A stretch of 64,000 nucleotides of DNA from Mesorhizobium sp. ZC-5 (GTDB lineage Bacteria; Pseudomonadota; Alphaproteobacteria; Rhizobiales; Rhizobiaceae). The translations under genes and the position numbers were made by a program. The notes beneath the pieces are model-generated. The model was not told the origin of the DNA and searched no databases. It saw only the letters and a list, made by a program, of their open reading frames with translations. Below are positions 8,828 to 17,797 of the stretch, piece after piece. The DNA lies in contig NZ_JAOWPT010000009.1 of NCBI RefSeq assembly GCF_025753855.1, positions 62,001-126,000 of the forward strand, in the 5' to 3' direction. Each line of letters begins with the position of its first letter. Position 1 is the first letter of the stretch.

Positions 8828-10282
8828 TCACCAGGGCAGCGAGAAAGTCTTCACATTGGTGAAGGACTTCATCGCCTCGATGACACCTTCCTTGTAGCCG
8901 TTGCCGCTGTCCTTGATGCCGCCGAACGGGCTCATCTCGATGCGGTAACCTGGCACTTCCCAGATGTTGACGGTGCCGACTTGCAAGCCAGCGATGTACT
9001 TTTGCATGCGGCGGAAGTCGTTGGTGCAGACGCCCGACGACAGGCCGAAGGCGGTCGAGTTCGACAGCGCGATCAGCGCGTCGTCGTCGTCGGGCGCGCG
9101 GATAATCGGCACGATCGGCCCGAACGTCTCTTCCATCACCAGTTCAGAAGCATGCGGCACGCGGTCGACGACGATCGGCGGCAGCAGTGCGCTTTGGCGG
9201 CCGGGATGGTAGAGGATCTCGGCGCCCTGTTCAGCTGCCATATGCACGCGGTCCTCGAACAGTTTTGCGGCGCGCTCGTGCACCACGGTGCCGAGATCGG
9301 TCGAGCGGTCCATCGGGTCGCCGAAGCGTAGCTTCTTCGCCTTCTCCAGAACCAGCGGCACGAAGCGGTCAGCCACCTTCTCCTGCACGAGGATGCGCTT
9401 CACCGCCGTGCAGCGCTGTCCGGAGTTCTTGGTTGCGCCGGCTACCGCGAGATCCGCCGCCTTGGCGAGGTCGTCGTCGGAGAGGTCGTTGAGTATGATC
9501 AGCGGGTCGTTGCCGCCGAGCTCCAGAACCTGACGCCTGTAGCCCGCCTTGGAGGCGATCAGCTTGCCGACCGGGACACCGCCGGTGAAGGTGATCAAAT
9601 CGATGTTCGGATTTGTGATCATCTCGTCGCCGATATCCTTCGGCCAGCCGGTGACGACCGAAAGCATTTCGGGAGGAAGACCGGCTTCGTAGAGGATGTC
9701 AGCGAGGATCAGGGCTGTCATCGGCGTCAGTTCGGTTGGCTTGACGACGACGCAATTGTTGGTGGCGATGGCCGGCGCCACCTTGTGCGACACCATGTTG
9801 AGGGGATGGTTGAAGGGGGTGATTGCCGAGATCGCCTTGAGCGGCTCGCGCATGGTGAAGATCTTGCGCTGTTTGCCGTGTGGGGTGAGGTCGCAAGAGA
9901 AAATCTGCCCATCGTCCTGGATGCACATCTGGCCGGACAAAGTGAATACGTCGAAGGCACGGCCGACTTCGTAGAGCGAGTCCTGCTTGGAAATGCCGAG
10001 CTCCAGCGTGACGAGGTCGGAGATCTCCTCCTTGCGGGCGTTCAGCAGTTCCGCCGTTCTGAGCAGGATTTTCTGACGCTCGTAGCGCGTCAGTTTCGAC
10101 TTGTAGTTCGCCGCGACCTCGAAGGCCTGGCGCGCATGTTCGGCTCCACCCGCGGGTACAGTGCCGGCCACCGTATCGTTCCACGGATAACGAACCTCGA
10201 CGACGCCGTCAGCATCGACCTTCCTGCCGGCGATGCGCATCGGTTCGTGGCGGACCTTGATGGATGTCTCGGCCTTGGTCAT
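8828..10282 (-). CDS. phnY: Phosphonoacetaldehyde dehydrogenase
   Basis: An NAD-dependent aldehyde dehydrogenase of 484 aa that oxidises phosphonoacetaldehyde to phosphonoacetate. The start ATG at 10282 follows GAGGACGACC. A TTG at 10297 in frame is less likely because it overlaps the previous stop. The ALDH catalytic set is visible: N158 in PFNHP, general base E254 in LELGGNDP, and nucleophile C291 in [11 protein letters not shown]. The sequence resembles PhnY proteins throughout, including the [11 protein letters not shown] region. Only 11 nt separate it from phnA, and it follows phnW in the operon. This order supports the PhnW-PhnY-PhnA route over the phosphonatase (PhnX) route, for which no gene is seen. 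Confidence 0.94.
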   Translation of the reverse strand: MTKAETSIKVRHEPMRIAGRKVDADGVVEVRYPWNDTVAGTVPAGGAEHARQAFEVAANYKSKLTRYERQKILLRTAELLNARKEEISDLVTLELGISKQDSLYEVGRAFDVFTLSGQMCIQDDGQIFSCDLTPHGKQRKIFTMREPLKAISAITPFNHPLNMVSHKVAPAIATNNCVVVKPTELTPMTALILADILYEAGLPPEMLSVVTGWPKDIGDEMITNPNIDLITFTGGVPVGKLIASKAGYRRQVLELGGNDPLIILNDLSDDDLAKAADLAVAGATKNSGQRCTAVKRILVQEKVADRFVPLVLEKAKKLRFGDPMDRSTDLGTVVHERAAKLFEDRVHMAAEQGAEILYHPGRQSALLPPIVVDRVPHASELVMEETFGPIVPIIRAPDDDDALIALSNSTAFGLSSGVCTNDFRRMQKYIAGLQVGTVNIWEVPGYRIEMSPFGGIKDSGNGYKEGVIEAMKSFTNVKTFSLPW

Positions 10283-10293
10283 GGCGGTCGTCC

Positions 10294-11556
10294 TCAATTC
10301 TCAGGCTGCGCCGCGGCCATGACCGCGTAGTAGAAGGCATCGAAGTTGCGCAGGTTAGGCGCATCTGGCTGGTCGGGCAGAACCCGATTGGTGATGAAGG
10401 GCACGGCCTGCTCGGTCAGGCCGCCATGCGAACGCAGCGGTTCGTTGAGGGCGGCCAGATTGTGGCGATGCTCGCTGGTGCCGATGGTCTTGTTCTCGGT
10501 CGAGAGCATCACGATGTCGCCAATGCGATCTTCCGGCAGTTCGAAGCGGCGGCAGGCTTCCTCCCGGCCGAGCACGAGATCGATGCCCTTGATCTTGCGC
10601 AGGCGGGCCATGATATCGTCGCGGTTGGCGCCCTTGGGGAGGTATGCGGTAGCGAAGGAGCCCAGGGCTCCGTGATGCACGACATAGGGGTCGGTGATCG
10701 GCAGGATCACCCGGCCGACATCCTTGCCCAGCCATTCGTCGAGCAGGTCCTGGGCGTAGACGACATCAGGGGAGCCGTCGGCCTTGTGCTTGGGCTTCAT
10801 GCCATGGTCGGCGGTGACGACAATGGCCGCGCCAGCCGCGTCAAGTTCGGCGAGATACTTGTCGAACATTTCGTAGAAGTCGTTGGCCTTCTTCACGCCC
10901 GGCGCATATTTGTGCTGCACGTAGTCGGTCGTGGTCAGGTACATGACGTCCGGCCGGAACTCCTTGAGCAGCTTGACGCCGGCGGCGAAGACGAATTCCG
11001 ACAATTCGGCCGAATAGACTTCCGGTACCGGCTTGCCCAGCCATTTAGAAGCGTTGTCGATACCGTGCTCGGCTTTCGTCGTGGTGTCCGACTTCTCCGA
11101 GGAGAAGCAGATGGCCCGGTTCTCATCGAACTTCAGTCCGTCGCCGAGCAGTGCGCGCAGCTTGTCCTTGGCGGTGACGACAGCAACCTTGGCGCCGGCG
11201 TCGTAGAACGCCTTGAACACGGTCGGAGCGCGCAAGAACTTGGGGTCGTTCATCATCACCTCCTCGCCCGTTTCCGGGTTGTAGAGGTAGTTGCCGCAGA
11301 TGCCGTGCACCGCCGGCGGGCGGCCGGTAGCGATCGACAGGTTGTTGGGATTGGTGAAGCTCGGAATGACCGAATGCGCCGTGCGCACCGTGCCCTTGGC
11401 CTTGATTTTCTCCAGCGCCGGCATCAGGCCGGCCTTGATCGCCTCTTCCAGATAGGCCGGTTCGCAGCCGTCGAGGCAGATGGCGATCGCCGGCACGGGC
11501 GGCCAGGCGTAGTTGCGTCCATTGACGGAAACGGTGACGGGGGACATCTGGTTCAT
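10294..11556 (-). CDS. phnA: Phosphonoacetate hydrolase
   Basis: A C-P bond hydrolase of 420 aa in the alkaline phosphatase superfamily; it converts phosphonoacetate to acetate and phosphate. The start ATG at 11556 is preceded by GAGGAAAG; the frame stays open upstream without a good ribosome site. Metal and catalytic residues of the family are visible: D29 in CLDGCEP, nucleophile T68 in PSFTNPNN, the D and H of [10 protein letters not shown], the D-H pair in VTADHGMK, and the H of [10 protein letters not shown] 140-nt gap with its own operator-like motif separates it from phnW, so it may be transcribed separately as well. This step releases the Pi that makes the pathway useful as a phosphorus source. 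Confidence 0.95.
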   Translation of the reverse strand: MNQMSPVTVSVNGRNYAWPPVPAIAICLDGCEPAYLEEAIKAGLMPALEKIKAKGTVRTAHSVIPSFTNPNNLSIATGRPPAVHGICGNYLYNPETGEEVMMNDPKFLRAPTVFKAFYDAGAKVAVVTAKDKLRALLGDGLKFDENRAICFSSEKSDTTTKAEHGIDNASKWLGKPVPEVYSAELSEFVFAAGVKLLKEFRPDVMYLTTTDYVQHKYAPGVKKANDFYEMFDKYLAELDAAGAAIVVTADHGMKPKHKADGSPDVVYAQDLLDEWLGKDVGRVILPITDPYVVHHGALGSFATAYLPKGANRDDIMARLRKIKGIDLVLGREEACRRFELPEDRIGDIVMLSTENKTIGTSEHRHNLAALNEPLRSHGGLTEQAVPFITNRVLPDQPDAPNLRNFDAFYYAVMAAAQPEN

Positions 11557-11644
11557 CGCTACTTTCCTCGGGCTTCGGCGTTTCCGGTCTTGCAACCGTG
11601 CCGCCTCTGTTCGTCTTTCGCCGGCATCCTTGGATCATACCGAT

Positions 11645-11667
11645 CCATTTGCCAAATCGTTATTCTG
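11645..11667 (-). promoter_or_regulatory. Operator-like motif upstream of phnA, shared with phnW
   Basis: On the plus strand this reads CCATTTG, two bases, AAATCGTTATT, one base, TG. The same string with the same spacing occurs upstream of phnW at 12959-12981, with the differences confined to the spacer bases. Its AT-rich character and location 90 nt before the phnA start fit a regulator or promoter site. The likely reader is the phosphonate LysR protein at 14793, but that is inferred. Confidence 0.55.
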
Positions 11668-11696
11668 AATTTCTACGATAGCTCGTGTCTATGCAT

Positions 11697-12902
11697 TCAG
11701 GCGGCTAGCTTGGCACGCTCATCGAGTGCGGCGCGCGGCGCCGCGGCGTCCGGAACATCCATCTCCGCCAGCGACTGGCGGGCTGCCTCGACAACGCGGC
11801 GCATGACATGTTCATCCATGCGACCGATGCAGCCGATGCGGAAGGATTCCACCACTGTCAGCTTGCCGGGGTAGATGATGAAGCCCTTCTTTTTCATGAG
11901 CTCATAGAAGCGGTCGAAGGCGAAGTTCTCGTGCGCAGGGCAGAAGAAGGTGACGATGATCGGCGACAGCCAACGATCGGACAGCAAAGTCTCGAAACCG
12001 AGTTCGCGCATGCCGCCGACCAAGGTGTCGCGGTTGGCTGCATAGCGTGCGCCGCGGCCAGCGACTCCGCCCTCGGCTTCGTGTATGCGCAAGGCTTCCA
12101 GAAAGGCGGCGACGACATGGGTTGGCGGGGTAAAGCGCCACTGACCGGTCTTTTCCATGGCTGCCCATTGCGCGTGCACGTCAAGCGACAGTGAATGGCT
12201 GCGGTCCTTAGCTGCCTCCAGTTCAGTCTTCCTGGCGATGACAAAGCCAAAGCCCGGCACGCCCTCGATGCATTTGTTGGCCGATGAGACCATCGCCTCG
12301 TAGCGAATGTCGTTGACGTCGAGCGGGATGGCGCCAAAAGCGCTCATCGAATCGATCAGGAGCTTGCGGCCCTTGGCTTGGACAGCCTCAGCGATCTCGG
12401 CGACCGGATTCAGGATGCCGGAACTGGTCTCGCAGTGGATGGCGATGACATGGGTGATGGCCGGATCGGCGTCGAGCGCGGCGGCAACCTCGTCGCCGCG
12501 CGGCGGCAGGTAGTCGCCCTTGTCTATCAAGGTGTAGGCGCGGCCGAGATACTGCATGGTGGAAGCGGCGCGCAGGCCATAAGCGCCGTTGGCCAGCACA
12601 AGCACCTTACCGTCCTTCGGTATGAACGAGCCCAACATCGCCTCGACGCAGAAGGAGCCGCTGCCTTGCATCGGCACGCAGTCGAATTCGTTGTTCGTGT
12701 CGCCAGTGAGCGCCAGCAGACGGCGGCGCAGGTTGGCGGTCATGGCGCGGAAGTCGCCATCCCATGATCCCCAGTCGCGCAGCATCGCCTGCTTGACGGA
12801 ATAGGCGGTGGTCAGCGGGCCAGGCGTCAGAAGATAGGGCTCGCCGAGCGCCGGAAGCTCGAAACCCTCCGTGGCAACCGCAAAACTTGTCCCGGTCTGC
12901 AT
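11697..12902 (-). CDS. phnW: 2-aminoethylphosphonate--pyruvate transaminase
   Basis: A PLP-dependent class V aminotransferase of 401 aa; it moves the amino group of AEP to pyruvate, giving phosphonoacetaldehyde and alanine. The start ATG at 12902 has GGAGGAAA 6 nt upstream. Characteristic features are LLTPGPLTT near residue 24, the substrate/PLP loop MQGSGSF (78-84), D184 in LLIDSMSAFG pairing with the PLP ring, and the Schiff-base lysine K210 in SSANKCIEG. It is about 30 residues longer than usual because of short extensions at both ends. It is first of the catabolic genes; an operator-like motif lies about 60 nt upstream. Confidence 0.95.
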   Translation of the reverse strand: MQTGTSFAVATEGFELPALGEPYLLTPGPLTTAYSVKQAMLRDWGSWDGDFRAMTANLRRRLLALTGDTNNEFDCVPMQGSGSFCVEAMLGSFIPKDGKVLVLANGAYGLRAASTMQYLGRAYTLIDKGDYLPPRGDEVAAALDADPAITHVIAIHCETSSGILNPVAEIAEAVQAKGRKLLIDSMSAFGAIPLDVNDIRYEAMVSSANKCIEGVPGFGFVIARKTELEAAKDRSHSLSLDVHAQWAAMEKTGQWRFTPPTHVVAAFLEALRIHEAEGGVAGRGARYAANRDTLVGGMRELGFETLLSDRWLSPIIVTFFCPAHENFAFDRFYELMKKKGFIIYPGKLTVVESFRIGCIGRMDEHVMRRVVEAARQSLAEMDVPDAAAPRAALDERAKLAA

Positions 12903-12958
12903 TGTCGTTTCCTCCGGCTCAAACCCTTGGTGTAGCCAGGACTTTGCCTCTTCGTAAT

Positions 12959-12981
12959 CCATTTGAAAAATCGTTATTTTG
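12959..12981 (-). promoter_or_regulatory. Operator-like motif upstream of phnW, shared with phnA
   Basis: CCATTTG, two bases, AAATCGTTATT, one base, TG on the plus strand, matching 11645-11667. Next to it an interrupted inverted repeat ATCGTT ... AACGAT spans to about 13005, giving a LysR-like layout in a strongly AT-rich gap between phnW and the Na/Pi carrier gene. Confidence 0.55.
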
Positions 12982-13004
12982 TATCCATATATAAATTGAA
13001 ACGA

Positions 13005-14672
13005 TCAATTTATTTTCGCCAACCGGCTTTGCAGCAGGTCACCGCTTTCGGTCAGTAACGGGTAGGCCACGGTGACCAGCAGCGAATTGATTTCCTTCAA
13101 GGCTCGCGCCGCCTCAAGATGCATGTCGCTGGTCTCGACACTCTCCGGTGTGCCGGAGCGCAGCCGCATCAGGTGGCCGTCATGGCTGCGACGTTCGAGC
13201 ACGCGCATGCGTTCCTTTTCGACAACGAGCTGCCGCGCCGACGACAGGTCGTTCGACACCAGCACATTGAGTGCCAGGTGCATGTTCTCGACCAGCCGTT
13301 CATGCAGTTCCGTCAGTTCCGCCCAGCCTTCTTTCGAAAAGTGCAGGTTGCGTTCGGCCCGCTCGTCGGCCAACACCAGCAGGTTCTTGGCGATGATGTC
13401 GCCGGCGTGTTCGAGGTTGATTGCAAAGTCGGTGAGTTCGATGCTCTTGCTCGCTTCCGCCGCGGTCATTGGGCCGCGGTTCACCTCGGCGAGATAGAGC
13501 TTGATCTCGCTATGGGCGCGATTGACCTCATCGTCCACCTTGCGGACGCGGACAATCTCCTCGCGCGTGCCGGTGGCGAAAAGCTCCATCACCGGCCGCA
13601 CCATGATCTCGACCAATTCGCCCATGCGCAGCAGTTCGCGAGTAGCGCTGGCCAGCGCCAACCTGGGGTTGCCGATGACGGCGCGGTCAAGCGCGCTGGC
13701 GCGGTGGGAAAGCAGGTCTCCACCACCTTTCTCAGCGGCCGGATTGGGCAGAAGCACTTGCATCAGCCGCGCCATCGCGCCAGCGAAGGGCAGGGAACAG
13801 ACAAGCAGGCACGCGTTGAAGACGACGTGCAGGTTGACCAGCGCCACGCCATGGTTGGAACCGAGAAGTTCTATCGGCGGGCCGAATGTCTCGACGGCGG
13901 CGAGCGCTGCGACAGCGCCGATCGCTCGGAACAACAGGTTGCCGAGAGGGATGCGCTGTGCCGCGGGCGGCATGCCACGCGACAGCCAGAACGCGATCAA
14001 CCCGCCGCCGAGATTGGCACCGAGCACAAGCGGTACGCCAACCTCGAGTGGCAGCAGGCCCTGTCCGCCGAAAGCCGCGACCATCAGGATCGCCGCGACG
14101 CTGGAATGTACCAGCCAGGTGAAAGCGGCGCCGATCAGAAAGGCGGTGAAGTAGTCGTTGGCCAGATAGGCGGAGAAGGTCGGCAGCAGGGCGCTGTCGC
14201 GCAGCGGATGTGTCGCCTCGCCGATCAGCTTCAGCGACAGCAGCACGAAGCCTATGCCGAGTACCATGCGGCCGGTCTCCTTGACCTTCTGCCCTGGTAA
14301 CTTGAGGTGCATGACGCCGCCGGCGAACAGGCACACCGGCACCAGCCAGCCAAGATCGAAGGACAACACCCGGACCACCAGCGCCGAGCCAAGGTCGGCG
14401 CCGAGGAGTAGGGAAAGGCCGACCGGCAGCGCCAGCACGCCGCTGGCTGCAAAGCCGCAGGCCAGCATCGCCACCGCCGTCGAACTTTGCAGCATGATTG
14501 CCATTGCCGTACCGCCGGCGGCCGCCTTCAACTGCCCGCGTTTGGCCTCGCCGAGCAGCCGCCGCAGCGTTGTGCCATGCGCACGCTCCATGCCCGTCCG
14601 CACCATATGGACGGCGTAGAGCAGCAACAGGGTTGCACCCGCGAGATGCAGCAGGATGAGCGAGAAGTGCAT
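13005..14672 (-). CDS. Na+/phosphate cotransporter family protein (NptA/PhoU-domain type)
   Basis: A 555-aa inner-membrane protein. The first 310 residues carry two Na/Pi-cotransporter repeats, each with the QSS-type signature (MLQSSTAVAML and VHSSVAAILMV). The C-terminal 200 residues form a helical PhoU-like domain. I place the start at ATG 14672. The frame stays open far upstream, but that would run through the divergent LysR gene and its promoter. It lies between the LysR gene (divergent) and phnW (same strand). With PhnA releasing Pi in the cytoplasm, the carrier may balance phosphate by export or uptake. Direction of transport cannot be read from sequence. Confidence 0.88.
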   Translation of the reverse strand: MHFSLILLHLAGATLLLLYAVHMVRTGMERAHGTTLRRLLGEAKRGQLKAAAGGTAMAIMLQSSTAVAMLACGFAASGVLALPVGLSLLLGADLGSALVVRVLSFDLGWLVPVCLFAGGVMHLKLPGQKVKETGRMVLGIGFVLLSLKLIGEATHPLRDSALLPTFSAYLANDYFTAFLIGAAFTWLVHSSVAAILMVAAFGGQGLLPLEVGVPLVLGANLGGGLIAFWLSRGMPPAAQRIPLGNLLFRAIGAVAALAAVETFGPPIELLGSNHGVALVNLHVVFNACLLVCSLPFAGAMARLMQVLLPNPAAEKGGGDLLSHRASALDRAVIGNPRLALASATRELLRMGELVEIMVRPVMELFATGTREEIVRVRKVDDEVNRAHSEIKLYLAEVNRGPMTAAEASKSIELTDFAINLEHAGDIIAKNLLVLADERAERNLHFSKEGWAELTELHERLVENMHLALNVLVSNDLSSARQLVVEKERMRVLERRSHDGHLMRLRSGTPESVETSDMHLEAARALKEINSLLVTVAYPLLTESGDLLQSRLAKIN

Positions 14673-14741
14673 GGCCGCGTCTCGTGTCAGGCTTTGTGTC
14701 GGAAGGGTACTAAAAATCAGGGCGGCCTTTACATAAGTCAA

Positions 14742-14781
14742 TTCGTTAGTTTCTATACTTCTATCGACTGAAACTATCGAA
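14742..14781. promoter_or_regulatory. Long inverted repeat, probable LysR binding site
   Basis: Arms TTCGTTAGTTTC (14742-14753) and GAAACTATCGAA (14770-14781) are complementary at 11 of 12 positions and separated by 16 nt. It sits in the gap between divergent genes for the Na/Pi carrier and the LysR regulator, 11 nt before the GTG start of the latter, the usual place for an autoregulatory LysR site. Part of one arm recurs upstream of phnS2. Confidence 0.7.
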
Positions 14782-14792
14782 GGGTCGGCACA

Positions 14793-15665
14793 GTGCGCTA
14801 TGTTCAGCTTCGTGCATTCCACTACGTCGCCATTTCGGGCGGTTTCTCGCGCGCGGCCGAGGCCTTGTTCCTGACCCAGCCGGCGATCTCCGATCAGGTG
14901 CGCAAGCTCGAGGAGGAGTACGACGTGCTCCTCTTCAATCGCTACAAGAAGCAGGTGACGCTGACGGGCTTTGGCCAACAACTCCTCGAAATCACCCACC
15001 GCATGTTCGACACCGAGCAACAGGCGCTCGATTTGCTGTCGGAATCGCGCGCGCTGCGGTCGGGCACGCTGCGAATTGTCGCTGATGCGGCGCATCACCT
15101 GCTGCACATCCTGGGGAAGTTCCGCGAGAAATATCCCGGCATCCAGGTCACCGTCCGTACCGGCAACACCGAGACGGTGGTCACCAGCCTGTTTGCCTAC
15201 GACGCCGACATCGGCGTGCTCGGCGAAATCCCCAAAGGGCGCGAGTTCGACATGCTGAAATTGAATTCGACGCCGATCATCGCGTTCGTCGCCCGTACGC
15301 ATCCGCTCGCCGGCACGAAATCGATGAGCTTCGCGAAACTGTCGAAGCATCCGCTGGTGTTGCGCGAGCGCGGTTCCAAGACGCGGCAGAAGCTGGAGGC
15401 TATGGCCCAGGAGCAGAGCGTCGAGCTTCGGGCTGCCATCGAAGCGGAGGGTCGAGAAGCAGTCAGGGAGATCGTAGCGTCGGGCAGCGGCATTGGTTTC
15501 GTCTCGCAAGCCGAGTTCGGTCAGGACGGCCGACTGGTGCCGATCGCCATCGATGCGCCGGAGATGCTGATGGACGAGGCGCTGATCTGCTTGCGCGAGC
15601 GTTCCGGCGGCAAGCTGGTGCGCGCATTCTGGAATGTCGCACGCGAGCTGTCGTCGGCGGATTGA
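14793..15665 (+). CDS. LysR-family regulator of 2-aminoethylphosphonate catabolism
   Basis: A 290-aa LysR-type transcription factor. The winged helix-turn-helix fills residues 1-60 (FSRAAEALFLTQPAISDQVRKLEEEY). The effector domain follows from about residue 90, with VRTGNTETVV and VLRERGSKTRQ as likely ligand-contact segments. It resembles the LysR family associated with AEP catabolism (TIGR03339-like). The start is GTG at 14793. It is divergent from the Na/Pi carrier and the phn genes, and a long inverted repeat lies directly upstream. It probably activates the minus-strand catabolic and transport genes in response to AEP or an intermediate. Confidence 0.9.
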   Translation: MRYVQLRAFHYVAISGGFSRAAEALFLTQPAISDQVRKLEEEYDVLLFNRYKKQVTLTGFGQQLLEITHRMFDTEQQALDLLSESRALRSGTLRIVADAAHHLLHILGKFREKYPGIQVTVRTGNTETVVTSLFAYDADIGVLGEIPKGREFDMLKLNSTPIIAFVARTHPLAGTKSMSFAKLSKHPLVLRERGSKTRQKLEAMAQEQSVELRAAIEAEGREAVREIVASGSGIGFVSQAEFGQDGRLVPIAIDAPEMLMDEALICLRERSGGKLVRAFWNVARELSSAD

Positions 15666-16526
15666 TTACAGAACCGTTTCCAGAAACGCGTTGATCTTTG
15701 GCGATTGCCGCCGCTCCAGCAGGCAGGCGAGGCGGTATTCAGTGCGTACATCGGCATCGGCGATGCGTATCGTGTCGAGGCGTGGGTGCGCGACGAACTC
15801 GAAGTCGGCGACGACGCCGATGCCGAGTCCTCGTTCCACCGCCTTCCAGACGCCCTCCCGGCTTCCGATCTCCAGGAATGGCTTGACGGCAACGCCCGCC
15901 TTTTCGGCGGCGGCCTCGAAGGCACGCCGCGTCGTCGAACCAGTCTCGCGCAGGATCAGCGGCTGTTGGCCAAGCTCGGCGATACTGACGTGCTTGCGTC
16001 CATGCCAAGGATGGTCAGCGTTGACGAAGACCACGACCTCGTGAGTGCTGAAGGGTATGGAATGGACGCGGGAATCCTCGACCACATGCGCCAGGATTGC
16101 CACATCCGCCTCAAGCTCCAGAATGCGGGCCAGCGTCTGGTCGGAATTGCCGAGCAGCATGCTGACCTTGATGGATGGGTACTGAGCCAGGAAGCGCGCG
16201 ACCATTTCCGTGGCATGGAATGGCCCGACGGCGGCGATGCGCAGTTGCCCGGTAGTCAACTTGCCACTGCTCAGGAGCAGTTCGTCGGCCTCCTCGTGCA
16301 ACTTCATGATGCGGCGGCTGATATCGAACAGCGCCGCACCCGTCTCGGTCAGTTCGACCCGGCGGCCGAGCCTCAACAACAACTCCACGCCGTAACGCTC
16401 CTCGAGTTCCTTTACTTGTGTCGTCACCGTCGGCTGGCTGATGCGCAGCGCGTTGGCTGCGGCGGTGAAACCACGATTCTCGGCCACGGCGTGAAAGGAA
16501 CGGAGGTGGGTGAAAACTATAGCCAT
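15666..16526 (-). CDS. Second LysR-family regulator of the phosphonate island
   Basis: A 286-aa LysR protein, similar in layout to the first one: HTH in residues 1-60 (FTAAANALRISQPTVTTQVKELEERY) and an effector domain with MLLGNSDQTLARI and LILRETGSTTRR. The matching sub-patterns (V.LGN.., LRE.GS.TR) suggest the two regulators are paralogues recognising related phosphonates. The start ATG at 16526 is divergent from the alcohol dehydrogenase gene, its probable target. Its stop codon is directly adjacent to the stop of the first regulator, with no bases between them. Confidence 0.9.
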   Translation of the reverse strand: MAIVFTHLRSFHAVAENRGFTAAANALRISQPTVTTQVKELEERYGVELLLRLGRRVELTETGAALFDISRRIMKLHEEADELLLSSGKLTTGQLRIAAVGPFHATEMVARFLAQYPSIKVSMLLGNSDQTLARILELEADVAILAHVVEDSRVHSIPFSTHEVVVFVNADHPWHGRKHVSIAELGQQPLILRETGSTTRRAFEAAAEKAGVAVKPFLEIGSREGVWKAVERGLGIGVVADFEFVAHPRLDTIRIADADVRTEYRLACLLERRQSPKINAFLETVL

Positions 16527-16620
16527 GATCAATGATAATCGACCGAAATTTGTATTAGTCAATGGATTGGAAGTTCGACAGACTTCCCCCGTCAGCAATA
16601 AAAAGACGGGAATTCCAGCA

Positions 16621-17742
16621 GTGTGGTCTTATCGCAACCCGGTTGATGTCCGTTTCGGGCGCGGCAGTTTTTCAAAGCTCGGCGAATTGTTGAACGGCCG
16701 CACCTACGCGCTGGTCACCTATGGCGAACCATTTTTCCGTTCGCTTGCCGCTTCGCTCGAAAAGACCGCCGGTGCGCCGCAACTCATCATCGATGACATT
16801 GCCCCAAATCCCGACATTGCACTGTTGAAACTTCAGACCGCGCGTTTCTCGCGGCTTTCGCGTCAACCAGAGGTGATCGTCGCGCTTGGCGGCGGCTCGG
16901 TGATCGACTCGGCCAAGGTCTTCGCTGCTGCTCGCGGCGATTTCGACGCGATCGACGCCTATCTGAAGAAGCGTGCCGGGGCAGAGACCCTGCACCCGTC
17001 GCCGATCATCGCGGTGCCGACAACCGCCGGTACGGGCAGCGAAGTGACCTGCTGGGGCACGGTGTGGGACAACGCCGGCGGCGTGAAGTTTTCGCTGGCG
17101 CATCCCGGCCTTTATCCGGAGTTCGCGATCGTGGACCCCGAACTGATGCTTGGCAAGCCGCGCGACCTGACCGTGCAGACTGGCCTCGACGCGCTGTCGC
17201 ATGCGCTGGAAAGCCTGTGGAACCGCAATTCAAACCCCGTATCGCTCGCTCATGCCGTGATGGCGGCTCGCGGCGTGCTGTCGACGCTGCCGCTGCTCGT
17301 CAACGATTTGCGCAATGTCGAATTGCGTGAGCGCATGGCCTGCGCAGCACTCTTGGCCGGCTTCGCCTTCTCCAACACCAAGACGGCAATCGCACACTCG
17401 CTCTCCTATCCGATCACGCTCCGCTATGGCGTACCGCATGGCATAGCTTGTTCGTTCTCATTGCCGATGATCCTCCGCAGCGTCGCCGGCGAGGGGGGCA
17501 TCTGCGCCGAAGGCTTGCAGGCGATCTTTGAGGCCGAGCCACGCCACGCGGCTGATTTTCTGGCCGGCACGCTGGAAAAACTTGGCATATCGACCGACTA
17601 CCACCGCTACGGCATTTCGGTTGATGACTGGCGCGCGTTGATCACGCAGGCCTTCGAGGGCGAGCGCGGACAGAACTTCATAGGCAAGCAGGGAAAGCTG
17701 CTCGCTGCGGCCGGACTGGAGACGGAGGCTTCCGCAGCCTAG
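16621..17742 (+). CDS. Phosphonate-associated iron-containing alcohol dehydrogenase
   Basis: A group III (Fe-type) alcohol dehydrogenase of 373 aa. The NAD-binding loop GGGSVIDSAK is at about residues 87-96. Metal ligands are an Asp and His in the HALESLWN/HSLSYPIT region and the His of YGVPHGIACS. The start is probably GTG at 16621 (MWSYRNPVDV); an ATG at 16510 in frame overlaps the divergent regulator. It looks like the family found in phosphonate clusters (TIGR03405-like), which interconverts phosphonoacetaldehyde and 2-hydroxyethylphosphonate. In this catabolic setting, oxidation of hydroxyethylphosphonate towards PhnY is the likelier direction. That is inference from context. Confidence 0.85.
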   Translation: MWSYRNPVDVRFGRGSFSKLGELLNGRTYALVTYGEPFFRSLAASLEKTAGAPQLIIDDIAPNPDIALLKLQTARFSRLSRQPEVIVALGGGSVIDSAKVFAAARGDFDAIDAYLKKRAGAETLHPSPIIAVPTTAGTGSEVTCWGTVWDNAGGVKFSLAHPGLYPEFAIVDPELMLGKPRDLTVQTGLDALSHALESLWNRNSNPVSLAHAVMAARGVLSTLPLLVNDLRNVELRERMACAALLAGFAFSNTKTAIAHSLSYPITLRYGVPHGIACSFSLPMILRSVAGEGGICAEGLQAIFEAEPRHAADFLAGTLEKLGISTDYHRYGISVDDWRALITQAFEGERGQNFIGKQGKLLAAAGLETEASAA

Positions 17743-17797
17743 CATAAAGGCCGGCTTGTCCGGCTTCTCGTATCAATGGTTCATCAGGGAGGAAAAG

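Noticed and set aside
14673-15509. Upstream continuation of the Na/Pi carrier frame
   Set aside because: It runs antisense through the LysR gene and its operator. The carrier family begins at MHFSLILLHLAG, so the start is placed at 14672.
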